This document shows, piece by piece, positions 1 to 10,690 of a DNA stretch of 64,000 bases. Source of the stretch: Cavia porcellus (taxonomy: Eukaryota; Chordata; Mammalia; Rodentia; Caviidae); NCBI RefSeq assembly GCF_034190915.1, contig NW_026947485.1, forward strand, positions 30,331,519 to 30,395,518, written 5' to 3'. The notes below the pieces were generated by a model, which was given only the letters and a program-made list of their open reading frames with translations, was not told where the DNA came from and did no database searches. The position numbers and the translations under genes were made by a program. Within the stretch, counting starts at the first letter, position 1; each line of letters begins with the position of its first letter.

Positions 1-40
1 TTCATAACATGTCAGGTATAGCGCATGATAATATGAACAT

Positions 41-211
41 GAAGGCGGAGGCAGAAGGATCACAAGTTTGAGGCCAGCTTGGCCAATTTAGGGAGAAGCT
101 GTTTCAAAGTAAAAAAACAAAACAAAACAACAACAACAACAAAAGGGAATTCTGGGGATACCACTCAGCATTCTCTTCTGGGTTCAATCCCCAGCACCAC
201 AAAACAAAAAT
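41..211 (+). repeat. B1-dID composite SINE, 5'-truncated
   Basis: The left half matches the inner part of an Alu/B1 monomer (GGAGGCAGAAGGATCACAAG). An A-rich linker of AAC repeats joins it to an ID/tRNA-like right half ending TTCAATCCCCAGCACCACA and an A-rich tail. The first ~40 bases of the B1 half are missing or diverged. This dimer is known from several non-murid rodents. It is noncoding and old. Confidence 0.75.
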
Positions 212-1045
212 AGAATATTGATAATAATGACAAATATGCAAAGTTACAAACTGAACACTGCTGAGGCACTTGAGTGGAAAAATCAGTAAAACAATTAATA
301 TATGTGTATTTAAAGAAATAAACCTTTACATAGCTTAAATGAAAGGACAGCCTGATACAAGCCCTGATCCACACGCAAAATGAGCTAAGCAGGAAGATGG
401 AGGCTTGTGTCCACAGCAGGGGAATTTTCTGGAAAAAGTGGCACATAATAGATGCCCCATGACTGGACCAATGGCAGAAGATGGTCCTGTGACCATGTCT
501 CACCATCTTGCTATAAAACACTGAATTAATAGGTCTATTAAGATTTCTATTAAGAAATAGTTGATCTAAATTCCAACACATTTTACTGTCATTAGAGTGA
601 CAGTGAAATGTGACAGTGTGCCTCCTGAAAACAGAACCTTCATGGTATAATTGTGCTGACTTACAAAAAAGGGTAGGAGCTTGAGTATAAAATAAAATAG
701 CTTTATTAGAGAACAATCCTTTGCTTACCCTGAAAGTTGAATGTGAAGTTTAAATTTTTACCTAGAAAAATATACTGGGAAAGAACACACTTTAGAAGGC
801 TTATATTTGAGAAGCCGTTTATACTTGAGAAGTACTATGTTCCTAGACATTTTGTATAGGTCCCTGTACTGTTTTATACATTATATACTCTTTTACTAAA
901 AAAATAGAAACCAAAAATCTAGACCAGGCAGTACTTCTTATGGAAGAGTCTGAGGTGTTACTTGTTCAAGGCTACCTTTGAACCAGATGGGCCCTTGCAC
1001 CCAGCCCCCTGGCCTCTGTCTCCATGCTTCTCCGTTTCACACCTA
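212..1045. other. No recognisable feature
   Basis: AT-rich single-copy-looking sequence. A 183-codon open frame runs through it on the minus strand (716 to 165), but its end lies inside the neighbouring SINE and its composition is not protein-like, so it is not called. Confidence 0.5.
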
Positions 1046-1049
1046 TGTC

Positions 1050-1151
1050 TTTTGTTTTGTTTTGGTTTGTTTTCTTTGGTACCAGGGATTGAACTCATGA
1101 CCGCATGCTTGCAAGGCAGGTGCTTATGCTGCTGAGTAAATCCCCGGCCCC
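1050..1151 (-). repeat. tRNA-derived SINE (GGTACC-ending family)
   Basis: Reading the minus strand gives the GGGGCCGGGGATTTACTCAG head, a CTTGCAAG anticodon-arm-like segment, a TTCAATCCC B-box and the GGTACC end, followed by an A-rich tail (T-rich on the plus strand, about 1050-1077). Possible imperfect target duplication: ACACCTAT upstream and ACACGTAT downstream. Confidence 0.85.
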
Positions 1152-1413
1152 AACACGTATTTCAGAATAAAAATGTGGACAGCAGTGCGATGACAGGAAC
1201 ATGAACATTAACAAATGGACAACATGACTAATGCAAAGTGGTGACAAATCTGGGTTTTACATTTGAGTGGGAATTGGGGCTGCTCGGTTTGTTTTATTTT
1301 AAATCCACTTTTATCTAAAAGCAGGCAAAATTTTTCACTCATTTAACAATTAAGAACCAAGGCTAAGGCAGAGTCTTTCTGCTTTTTATTATTATCATTA
1401 TTATTAATTTTTT

Positions 1414-1495
1414 TTTTCCTGGTACCAGGGATTGAACTCACAACCATCTGCTTGCAAGGCAGGTGCTTATGCCACTGAGCTAAATCCCCAGCCCC
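1414..1495 (-). repeat. tRNA-derived SINE with target-site duplication
   Basis: Same family, minus strand, from GGTACC near 1421 to the GGGGCTGGGGATTTAGCTCA head near 1495. A 15-bp direct repeat, TATTATTAATTTTTT, flanks it at 1399-1413 and 1496-1510, showing L1-type target-primed insertion into an AT-rich stretch. Confidence 0.9.
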
Positions 1496-1570
1496 TATTA
1501 TTAATTTTTTAAAAAAAATTTGTACCATGAAATCAAGTCAGCAGGCACACCAGTGTTTTCTTTTCTTTTT

Positions 1571-1663
1571 TTCATTCTTTCTTTATTTTTGGTACCGGGG
1601 ATTGAACTCTCCACGTTGAACTTGTCAGGTAGGCGCTTGTGCCACTGAGCTAAATCCCCAGCC
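1571..1663 (-). repeat. tRNA-derived SINE, diverged middle
   Basis: Minus-strand copy with the GGCTGGGGATTTAGCTCAGT head and GGTACC end. The middle (around 1612-1630) differs from the other copies. Flanking direct repeats TTTTCTTTTCTTTTT at 1556-1570 and 1664-1678 mark the insertion. It is the third minus-strand copy within 600 bp. Confidence 0.85.
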
Positions 1664-1924
1664 TTTTCTTTTCTTTTTAAATGAAACAGTACACATTTGC
1701 TTGGGCTGTATTTCCACTCTGAAATAACAAAGACTAATTTTTCTTCTTTACTGCCTTTACTTGAGACTCAAGGGCTAAGGAGTACTTGCAACCAGGGCTG
1801 CTTGTAACCTCTCTCCTCAGTGACACTCAGAGGCTGCAGAGAGGTGGGGTTATTAGACCCACAGACCTCTGAGACTTGGATCTTAGAACTCTACCCTGAA
1901 GGTGACAGGACGTCATTTATAGTG

Positions 1925-2103
1925 TTTTTTTGGTACTAGGTTTGTTTTTGGTTCTAGGGATTAAACCCAGGACCTTCACGCTGAACTATATTCCTAGCTC
2001 TTTTTCACTTTTTATTTTGAGACAGGGTCTCACAAGCTGGTCATGGACTTGCAATCCTCTTGCCTCAGCCTCCCAGAATTCTAGGATAATAGGCACCCAG
2101 CTG
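1925..2103 (-). repeat. B1-dID composite SINE
   Basis: On the minus strand a B1 half (CCTCAGCCTCCCAGAATTCT as seen on plus, GAGACAGGGTCTCA near its end) precedes an ID-like half (CTAGGGATTAAACCCAGGAC on plus). The ID half is diverged, suggesting an old insertion. Confidence 0.75.
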
Positions 2104-2779
2104 GGGTAGTACTCCAGAGTAATCTCCAAGGTTGACACAAGCTAAGAAGCCCAAGCTTCTGTCCAGAGGAACCTGGACAGAGAGAGGGGAAACACAGGAG
2201 GGAAGGCTCAGATGAGAACCACAGAGAAAGGGTGATTCTGAGCTGGAGACAAGTCACACTGGAGACAGGAAGTCTTTTTCAAGCCTGTCCTATATTAGAC
2301 ATAAAGTACCAGCTGCAGAATGAGGATGAAGAAGCAGCCTTATACAGGTAAAAATTTAGGGGCACACATGCAGATAACTCTAACCCTAACCCACTTCTTC
2401 TCCAGTGGGCCCCACGCCCCTGCCTAAGGAGCTCCTCTGTGCTGACACTCAGTCTCTCAGATTCCCGATAGAGGATGGCAGCTGAGGTTTCTTACCAGGC
2501 TGTTTAAAGATCTCCAGAGCAGGACAGTAGTTTTAAAGGTCATTTTGAATAAATCTAAACTTCTCAGATTGTTACACTTTTAATGATATCAGCAATAGAA
2601 AAACAAAGCTCAACAAGATTTTACTGGCTGATGACAACCTTGAGGCTTCAAAGGGTCAACAAACCAATTAATTGTATGCTAGAATAAGCCAGTTCCTAGA
2701 GTTTGCCTTCCTCCTGACATCTACTGCGATCCCCTTGTCCCCTGCCAGAGGGATTTTTTTATCCCTCTAGGCACAGAAA
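2104..2779. other. No recognisable feature
   Basis: Unique-looking sequence. It contains TAACCCTAACCC at about 2382-2393, only two telomere-like units, which is not enough to call an interstitial telomeric repeat. Confidence 0.45.
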
Positions 2780-3609
2780 TTTGGCCTTGCTACCTTTCAA
2801 TTTCAGTGGCCCTCATCTCCTGCCAGCTCATCGCCCAGCGAGAGGCCAAGGCCTCAGCTCTGCAGGGATCTCCAGCCCCCTGGCCCCACCAGCTCTGGCG
2901 CCTCACCTTGCCAGCCTCCTCTGGGGCCGGTCTGCCCATCAGAATCTAAGCCCACCTGCTGCCTTGCTTGAAATAACCCCCTGGCTGCCCCCTAGGCTTG
3001 CCTCCCGGTCTGCCTGTACCCCATGCACTTTCAGCTTCACACGCATTAGGTCAAGGAACCAGCTCTGTGGAGTCACCAGGTGACCTACTTCCACTGAATT
3101 CGATGGTCGCCCCTCAATCTTTCCAACGGCAGTACACAGACAGCCTGCGCCCCTTCCTCCGAATGTGGTCTTCCTCAGCTCCTGGCACACGCCCTCCTAC
3201 GCCGCGTCCAGCCCCAGCTCTCTGCGGCCTGTCTCCTTTGCACTGCACTTCCTCTTGTTTCTTCTCTTCCAGCCCCTCTTGTTTTCTCCCTCTGAGCAAC
3301 CTTACTGGCTCCTGTAATTTTCATTACCACCTACACAAGGCTGCTGTCTAAATCTATAGTCCACTTTGGATCTCTCTCTTGAGCCTCGTCCTATATATTT
3401 CCACTGGAAAGTCACTTGTCAGGAATACCCAGATGGATCTCTCACCTAACCCAACCACAAGTCTATTCCCACCAAGTATTCCCCACTTCAGTGACAGCCA
3501 CCAACATTTAGCTGGATGCCCCAACCAAAAACTAGTTTTTCCTTGGGTCATCACCAATCTTTAAACTCACCACCAGTCCTGTCCATTCTACGTCCTAAAA
3601 AGGTCTTGA

Positions 3610-3832
3610 ATTAGGTCACTATATACTGTGGTCAAGAGCCAATCTATCTGGGTTCCAATCCTGGTCCTACCATTTACAATTACATGACTAAACATATTCC
3701 TAGTCCTTACCTGTCCAGCTGAAGTAAGAGTAGTACATATCCCTAAAGACAGTTTGGGGGGTTAAATGAGTATACACCGGAGAGGCCTTCAGAGCAGTGT
3801 CTGGCATCATAAGTATTCTTATGTGCAGGACA
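3610..3832 (+). repeat. MIR SINE inside L2
   Basis: Contains the MIR pattern in order: TGGGTTCCAATCCTGGTCCT near 3651, a degraded core, GGGTTAAATGAGTATA near 3760 and AGTGTCTGGCATCATAAG near 3796. L2 sequence resumes on both sides, so the MIR inserted into the L2 or arrived with it long ago. Confidence 0.75.
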
Positions 3833-4337
3833 TGAATGATATCCGATGGTCATCATGTACAGCATCTCCGAGCTGGCCCAGGGCCTCATCATCTCTCCCC
3901 TGGACTATTCAAAGCCCTTTCCACTTGGGCCCCGTCTGGCTCTCTCCAATTGTGCTTCCACAATGTGGCTAGGATGATCTTTCCAAAAGATCAATGTCAA
4001 CATGTCCTTCCCCTGTTTCTTTCCCTTCTCCTTTCCAAGGCTTGCAAGCTCCTGCCTCCTCCTCTCCCACTTCCACATCCTGACCTCACACTCCAGAAGC
4101 ATGCACCACCGAGCTCCTCCAATGTGCCGTGCTCGCCCTGCCCCAGCCTAGTGCGCACACTGCTCCTCTGTTCTCCTGGCCTCTCTACTGCTCCTCATGA
4201 AGTCCCAGCTTCAATGACTCTCCAGGTGTCCATGGCTCTCCAAGTCTGTGCTGAGGCCCGCGCTGTATTTTATAACTATTTAGCATAGCAGCTGCCTCTT
4301 TACTTGTCTCAAGCTCAAAGAAAGTTTAAACGCCCTG

Positions 4338-4630
4338 TGATGGTCCAAATCTCTTCAGTCTCCACTGAAGTCATAATCCGCAACATTTGGGATATCTGCA
4401 GGTGATGTTACAATGGGATTGGTGCCCTTTAGAGAGATGCATGAGGGATTATTTTTCCTCCCTCTCTTGGCCAACGAGGACGCAACATGAAGGAAGCTAT
4501 CTGCCAGCCGGGAACTGAATCTGAAGGCTCCTCGGTCTTGGACTTCCAGCCTGCAGAGGTGTGAGTGTCTGCTGTGAAAGCTGCGCAGGCGATGGTTCAG
4601 TGCTTTGCTCCAGCTGCCTGAATGAAGCGT
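4338..4630 (+). repeat. MLT1-type MaLR LTR
   Basis: Matches the MLT1 plan: GTGATGGTCCAAATC start region, GGGATTGGTGCCCTTTAGAG, GAACTGAATCTGAAGGCTCC, then TCTTGGACTTCCAGCCTGCA. MLT1 is an old nonautonomous ERVL-related LTR family shared by placental mammals. No internal region is present, so it is a solo LTR remnant. Confidence 0.75.
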
Positions 4631-4889
4631 AGGAAGCAGGGTTGCTTTCTCATCTTCACATCTTCGGCACCTAACAAAGTGCCTCGCTCAACACAGGTGC
4701 TCAGCAACATCACAGGACATGAATAAATACATATGACTTCCCTAATAGAAAGTAAAACAAGTTTTAAAGTGGGACGGTGTTTCCTTTTTATTTAAGAGTA
4801 TCTTTTCACTAGATGCCTTTCTGAGATACAACACAATGCATCCCCCTGGGGATGAGAAAATGCTAGATTCACAGTTAAGCATCTGACGG

Positions 4890-5080
4890 TAATAGGGATT
4901 AATGATGATGACAATGGCAACAGTGACACTTCTGGTCCAGTGACAGTGTGTCAGGCACTATGCTGAGCATACCCTACACAGCATGTCACCCTGTCACCAG
5001 GAAAAGACTCCAAGGAGGGTACTCTTATCCTCGAGTACATCAGAAAAGTCCATAAGGGGAAGCACACTCATGCCTAAACT
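4890..5080 (-). repeat. MIR SINE
   Basis: Reverse-complement MIR: CAGTGTGTCAGGCACTATGC at 4945, then GGTACTCTTATCCTCGAGTA, corresponding to the reverse of the MIR core and 3' part. Confidence 0.7.
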
Positions 5081-5990
5081 CCTCTTCTGGAACTATTCAC
5101 AAAACAAAACAGAATGTTCTTAACTAATTGTCCTTTCTCTCAAGGGCCGTGGCAGGCAACCATGAGCTTCTCCCTTTCTCTAATAAGCAACAGTCAGGAT
5201 AAGGACTGAAGGCTGTTACTGCTGACTTCTTGACCAATAACTGCCCAAATGTTCCATGTCTGGTCTCTTTTCTGTAGTCTTATTCCCAAATTTCAGCATT
5301 GAAGGGTTTGAGGCCTTAATAAAAACAAACAAACAAACAAAACAAATTCAAAAAACGACTGTGTTCAAGCTATCTGGAAAAAATTCTATGAAATTTTCAG
5401 TGTCTATTCACAACTTACACTAAGATTAAAACACTTTTTTTAAGCTAATAAATTCTACTTTAGAAAGGTTAACTCTTCTAAGCTTTGGAACGTCACCAAA
5501 AAAGAGGAGGACTATGTCAGATGGACAAGTTTTTTAACGTATTTTTAAAAGCTATCTAGGGACAAGATTTGTCCTGGGAGCTGTATTTGGCCTCCGGGGA
5601 CACTGGGAACAGCCACGGGAAGGTTCTGCTTGCTGGGAGGAGACACACACTAAACATCATGTTCTTTTTAATGGCTCTGATGATATATATCCAAGTACTA
5701 AAAGTCAAGTTTTTGAAAGATGCTTGCTTTATTCTGTTAATTAGTCTGAAATCTAACATTGGAAGGAAGAGAAATGGACAGTATGTTCCATACTCCCCAC
5801 TTATTAAAAGAAAAAAGAGACAAGTTCTGAGGAAAGATGAGGGGAGAAATCGTTCAGCTTTAATAAAGGAAATTAATACTTCTGTTCATAAATCAAGCTC
5901 AAAATAAACTATAAACCATATTTCTAAAACAGTATATAGAGTAGTTTTATAAACCACAATCCTTACATGAACTCTAGGTTTTATGATTTT
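5081..5990. other. No recognisable gene or repeat
   Basis: Mostly unique AT-rich DNA with a short AAAC-rich run at about 5322-5345. An open frame of 112 codons (5569-5907, +) ends in a lysine/arginine-rich stretch from A-rich DNA; no family is recognised and chance is the likely cause. Confidence 0.4.
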
Positions 5991-5992
5991 AA

Positions 5993-6017
5993 TGTGTGTG
6001 TGTGTGTGTGTGTGTGT
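5993..6017. repeat. (GT)n microsatellite
   Basis: About 12 uninterrupted GT units directly abutting the next SINE. Confidence 0.95.
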
Positions 6018-6018
6018 A

Positions 6019-6088
6019 TCTGAGATGGAACCCAGGGCCTCAAATACATTAGGCAAGCACTTGACTGCTGAGTTACACTCCCAGCTCT
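6019..6088 (-). repeat. ID-type tRNA-derived SINE fragment
   Basis: Plus strand reads GGAACCCAGGGCCTCAAATA then CTGCTGAGTTACACTCCCAG, the reverse complement of an ID/tRNA-Ala-like SINE. It is diverged and lacks the GGTACC end of the younger family. Confidence 0.7.
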
Positions 6089-6990
6089 GAACTCTGGGTT
6101 CAGATCATTATCTCCGAACTTGCCCAGAACTTCTATAATTAACTGAAATAATGTTTCATTTTTGAAACTATTATTTGTTCACGCAGAATTTATGTACATA
6201 TAACTAAGAAGATATAATTCATATGGAATGACTTTTCCCCTTATGGATAGGAATGAATGCTTTCACACACATAAAGTGAGGTCTCAATACAGTAATATGA
6301 ATGATAAGGATAATTCTACAAGTTTAATTTATTGCCCTAAATAGTAAGGTTCCATAATCCACACAATTAGTGTCTAAGGAAAAGGCTCAGATTAACTAGT
6401 TACTACAGCAGTGCTTGCATACTGTCCTCACTCTAGATACAAAATTAAAGAATAAGTTCAGAATAGAAAAAGAAACAGAATCACAAGATCACCACTAAAA
6501 TGCACAGTTCCAAAGTCTACCATATTCTGAGAAGCAAAAGTCTGATTAGAAGAAAAGAATCAGAGAAATAGTTGAACCAGTTTTGTAGTCAGTGGTCACA
6601 GGTCCACTAAGAAACATGTTTAAGGTAGCAGTATTTAAGCATTATTTTTATGCTGAATTAAAAACTGGAAGGTTCAATAACAGCATTCATCCACTTTTTC
6701 AATAAAGACAAAACTCTCATTTAATCTAACAATCAGTACTAGTAGTTATTTGCACTTCATATGATTGAGTGCCTGAAAAGATAATAATACCATCATTTGC
6801 ATGGAAATTTTCACTTACAGTATTGCTTTGAAGCTCATCTAGTTTCTTACTGAGGTAATCAATCATGTTTCTCTACTTACATATAACAGAAGCATTAGAA
6901 ATATAGGAGTTCCTTCTTATGCTCACTGTAACGCTCACTGTAACATACTGATTTTGTAAATACCAGAGCAGTGATTTCAAAAACAATGAC
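6089..6990. other. Unique AT-rich sequence with a 12-bp tandem duplication
   Basis: No recognised repeat family. GCTCACTGTAAC occurs twice in perfect tandem at 6921-6932 and 6933-6944. Confidence 0.5.
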
Positions 6991-7100
6991 TTCAGCTCGG
7001 TGTGGTGTCATACTCTGGAGGCTGAGGCAGGAGAATCACCGTGAGCTTAGGCCAGTCCAAACTACACAGTAAGACCTTGTTTCAAAAAAAAAAAAAAAAA
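6991..7100 (+). repeat. B1-like (7SL-derived) monomeric SINE
   Basis: Reads CTCGGTGTGGTGTCATACTC, GGAGGCTGAGGCAGGAGAAT, then CAGTAAGACCTTGTTTC and an 18-A tail. These are the hallmarks of an Alu/B1 monomer; a short internal segment is missing compared with a full B1. Confidence 0.85.
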
Positions 7101-7744
7101 CAGCACAAATCCAACACAAAGAATCTGGTATTTCTGTCACTCACTCAGCTTTTCACCTTTTTAACTACTGCTAGATGTTACATGTTAAACACAGCTCTAT
7201 CACAGGCACAAAGTTATGCCATGTATTATATGTTACTTACTTACATGTTATATGCTATGTATTATGTTTATCCTAATGTAAGAATATCTAAAAAGATTAA
7301 GGTATACAGCAGTTTTAAAAGGAAATCACAAAAAGCACTGACATGTTTAAATATTAAGCCTACATAAAGTGTGTACCTAATGCATTCAACAATCTGTAAA
7401 GAAACAAACACATAGGTTAACTACTTAGGGAAAATTACTTGTTTTTTTGTTTTTGTTTTTGTTTTTTTTAGCTCAAAGAGGATCAGTATGGCCAGGCACC
7501 TTTTAGACAGAGAACTTTTTATTTGTAACAAAGCAAACCTAGAGGGACAAAACTCTAGTTTTCTATATGCTGTCTTATGAACCACAGATAAATAAAAAGC
7601 AACAACCCAGTTCCTAGCACTTGCCACCACTATGGCCGCCTGCTGGCCCTATGAAGACTGTGGAAAGGAAGGCAACTGATGGGAAAGTTTAGCTTGGGAT
7701 CAAACATAAAAATACAGTACGAAGAAAGAAATGGACAGCGAGGG
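7101..7744. other. No recognisable gene; T/G-rich patch
   Basis: Unique-looking. A (GTTTTT)n-like patch lies at about 7440-7470. An alternating TATGT-rich stretch runs at 7215-7270. Confidence 0.45.
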
Positions 7745-7982
7745 ATGCTATGGGCTGTGGAGCCCTATTCAGTCCGTATCTGTCTAACACCTACCTACAG
7801 TATCATAACCAAGAAAAAGGGTCTTAATCTCCCAGGGTCCCACCTACAGAAATAGAGATAATAATGCTATCTTCCTCCCAGGGTTGCTGTGAGAATTAAA
7901 TGACATTATATAACTAAAACCCTAGGCAACAGTGCCTCTTATGTGCCGAGACTCAGTGAATATAGTAGTGTTAATATAACAA
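7745..7982 (+). repeat. MIR SINE
   Basis: Near full-length MIR: GGGCTGTGGAGCCCTATTCA, GAAATAGAGATAATAATGCT, GGGTTGCTGTGAGAATTAAA, AACAGTGCCTCTTATGTGCC. Confidence 0.8.
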
Positions 7983-8739
7983 TATTTCTGGACTAATTGT
8001 TCTAGTTAGGGATTAATTCTCATGGGAATAGACTGTTATTTATTGCCCTGTCCTTGGTAAACTATACTGTATTATAAATACACAGGCATGATTTTCATAA
8101 AATAAATATATAAATATGTACATAATGATAAATCTTCATAATATTTATTGTTGGCTAAAAGGGTTCTAAAATATTCAAAATCATATTTTGAAAAAAATAG
8201 TGAATTTACATACACGGCTGAAAAAAGTTTAGGCTATATGTCAATTTGTGAGCATAGTCACTTCTGAGTGACGGGATTATTGTTAATAGTTTTAACCTTT
8301 TTTTTCTTTTGTTCTATCACATCTACATAATGTTCTATAACATCTACATAGAAGATAAGAAATGAACATTTTTCAGACAAACGAAATCACGGAAATATGG
8401 GATGTTGCTGCTACTATACTGAACAAGGGAAAATACTCACAGATCCATCACCAGTGCAAAGAGCACACCATGACAAGCAACACAGAGCACAGAGGCAGGC
8501 ATGGCCACAGGACTCTGCTGGTGGAACGACAGGGAACCTAACTGCGCACTGCCTAGCTACTTCCCAGGCACAGGCCTGGGAGTCACTTCCGGGTTTGAAC
8601 TCCTGACCAGTTGATACAACTGTTTTTCACCTACACAACACTGCACAGAGACGTTGCTCCCTGCTCACTGGAACACTCTGGCTTAGCTTCCAGCACCATC
8701 TGCTACCTTTTCACTTACTGCACACCTTCTCAGTTTCCT
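7983..8739. other. Unique sequence with a 21-bp tandem duplication
   Basis: AT-rich. GTTCTATCACATCTACATAA at 8311 is followed 21 bp later by GTTCTATAACATCTACATAG. Nothing else recognised. Confidence 0.5.
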
Positions 8740-9775
8740 TTACTGGTTCTCAGACATGAGTCCATTGCTTTGATGCCACCCACACCCTGAACATTCCCAA
8801 GTGCCTGTCTTCAGTCCTGACCTCTCCCTTGAATTCCAGACTTGAAAACTAACAACTGTCTGCTGCAGACAACTATTCTGAAGTCTAACAGCACCTCAAA
8901 TTCTCATAGCCAAAACCAAGATCCTTGATTTCCACCACCCTCCAGAATCTACTCTCGCTTCTCAGCCTCTTTTCTGTGAATGATAACCAAATTCTCCCAG
9001 TTGCTGAGATCTACTTCTAGAGTCATCCTTGACTTCTTTTTCTCATGCCTCAAACTCAAACCTGTTGACCTTACCTCTATTATATACCCAGAATTCTACC
9101 ATTCCTCACCACCTTCACAGTTACTGCCAGGGCAGGACCACTGTCTTGTCACTAGATTATTATAATATCCTTCCAATCAGTTTCCCTGCTTCTAGCCTTG
9201 TTCATGTTAGTGTATTCTGAACACAGCACCCAGAGAGATGCGATTAAAGTATCCACCCATCATGTCACTCTTCTGCCTAATCTGGAGTGACTCTGCATCT
9301 CCCTTGAGGAAATGCCCAGTCATGGTGCTAGCACTGTCTCCCCTCACCCTCTTCCTCCTCCTACAGCCAGCAGCCTCATTCCAATTACACCATATGAAGC
9401 AGGCTATCACCTCAGTGTCCCCTGTCCTAGAGGTCACTCTCCCAGGAGTGCTGTTCTCCGAGATGGTCACCCTCTCACCTCCTTCAGGTTATTTCATGAA
9501 TACTTTTTCACTTAGGCAACTACTCTGATCCTAATATTAGTACCATAAAAACCTCCCCCACCTTCCTTCTTCTCCCTCGTCTGACATTTCTCTACAGTAG
9601 TTTCACTTTTTAACCTCATTTGTATCTCATTCACTTCATTTACTTACAGTGTCTTCACAGCTAACACATCAACTCTGCAAAAGTAGAAAATGTTGATTTT
9701 GTTCTTTCCAACTAGTACCTAGAAAATGGCACAGCAGACACATAAACATACTGGTAAATAGAATTTAATGGTTTG
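8740..9775 (+). repeat. L2 LINE 3' region, ~1 kb
   Basis: The best L2 copy here. In order it shows TCCTTGACTTCTTTTTCTCA (9026), CCTCACCACCTTCACAGTTA, CTTGTCACTAGATTATTATA, TCAGTTTCCCTGCTTCTAGC, GAACACAGCACCCAGAGAGA, CATGTCACTCTTCTGCCTAA and a 3' AGTACCTAGAAAATGGCACA. Frame is lost at several points; the open frames at 9238-9528 are L2 remnants, not genes. Confidence 0.8.
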
Positions 9776-10525
9776 CCCTTACCTCTAACATGAAATAAAG
9801 AACTGCAAAATAACCTGGCATTTGCATGTGGATAATCCTGTTGTTACCACTGTTGTTATATTGAAGATGTGTCCCAGGCCTGCCAGTCATGCTCGGAATT
9901 AGTCATGCTTTGAACTGTGGTCCCCCACCACCCTCTTTATCTACCTCAGCACAAAGGTTGGTGACTGAGAATTCCTGCAACACTAAGATTCTGGAAAGGA
10001 TTAGATTCATAGACCATCTTCAGTTTCTAACTCTATAAATAATTATCTTAATCAAAATTAGGGCTTCTTGTTTGTCTTCTGATGGAGAGGGACAAAAGGG
10101 AGGAGAAAGAGAGATTAAGAGATTAGCTGTGATCACTGAAGATTCCAAAGGGTTCTTGATCTTGCTTCACTGTGTATCAGAAATACTGCTTCATGCTAAG
10201 GCTGTTAAAGGGTGAGGACTCTGTCCTGGACGTCTGGTCAGCCATGATGATACAACCATATCCCACCCAGGTTACGTTTCAATGCAAATTACCAAAAGAT
10301 AATCACTGAATAACCTCTATCTAGAAATCAAGAGAAGAGAAAGTAAGCCATAACTCCAAGAGATACAGAAAATAATATGTTCTGTTATGGAACCTCCCAA
10401 ATTGCTTATGGAGACACCAAGCCAAGATGGTATAGATACAGAAGACAAATGACAATTCTCTTTAAAGTACAGAAGTCTCACAAAACTCAATTTGATATCC
10501 CATATTTCATCTGTAATAGTGATGG
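9776..10525. other. No recognisable feature
   Basis: Unique-looking AT-rich DNA. No repeat family, exon or RNA recognised. Confidence 0.45.
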
Positions 10526-10528
10526 TTA

Positions 10529-10600
10529 GGGCCGGGAATATAGTTCAGTGGCACAGCACCTGTGTGGCAAGTGTGAGGCCGTGAGTTCAATACCTGGTAG
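10529..10600 (+). repeat. tRNA-derived SINE
   Basis: GGGCCGGGAATATAGTTCAG head, GTGAGTTCAATACCTGGTAG B-box and end. Its A-rich tail has expanded into the adjoining GAAA microsatellite. Confidence 0.85.
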
Positions 10601-10603
10601 AAA

Positions 10604-10690
<87 letters not shown>
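10601..10690. repeat. (GAAA)n microsatellite from a SINE tail
   Basis: About 22 near-perfect GAAA units immediately 3' of the SINE. The opposite-strand frame coding serine/phenylalanine/leucine repeats is an artefact of this tract. Confidence 0.97.

Larger units (their letters stand above)
2780..4735 (+). repeat. L2 LINE 3' region, split by a MIR and an MLT1 LTR
   Basis: Pyrimidine-rich sequence typical of the L2 3' region. Clear matches are around 3345-3609, 3834-4330 (CTCATCATCTCTCCCCTGGA, a familiar L2 stretch) and the terminal piece at 4640-4735 (AAAGTGCCTCGCTCA then GGTGCTCAGCAAC). The GC-richer part 2780-3345 is probably more of the same element but matches less clearly. A MIR (3610-3832) and an MLT1 LTR (4338-4630) interrupt it. 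Open frames here are remnants or chance. Confidence 0.6.

Noticed and set aside
165..716. 183-codon minus-strand open frame, the longest in the window
   Set aside because: Its 3' end runs into a B1-dID SINE, the residue composition is not protein-like, and no family, splice or promoter signal supports it.
2382..2393. Telomere-like TAACCCTAACCC
   Set aside because: Only two units; expected by chance in 64 kb and not an interstitial telomeric tract.
8740..9775. Overlapping proline/serine/leucine-rich open frames
   Set aside because: The DNA is an L2 LINE 3' region, which is pyrimidine-rich and yields such frames.
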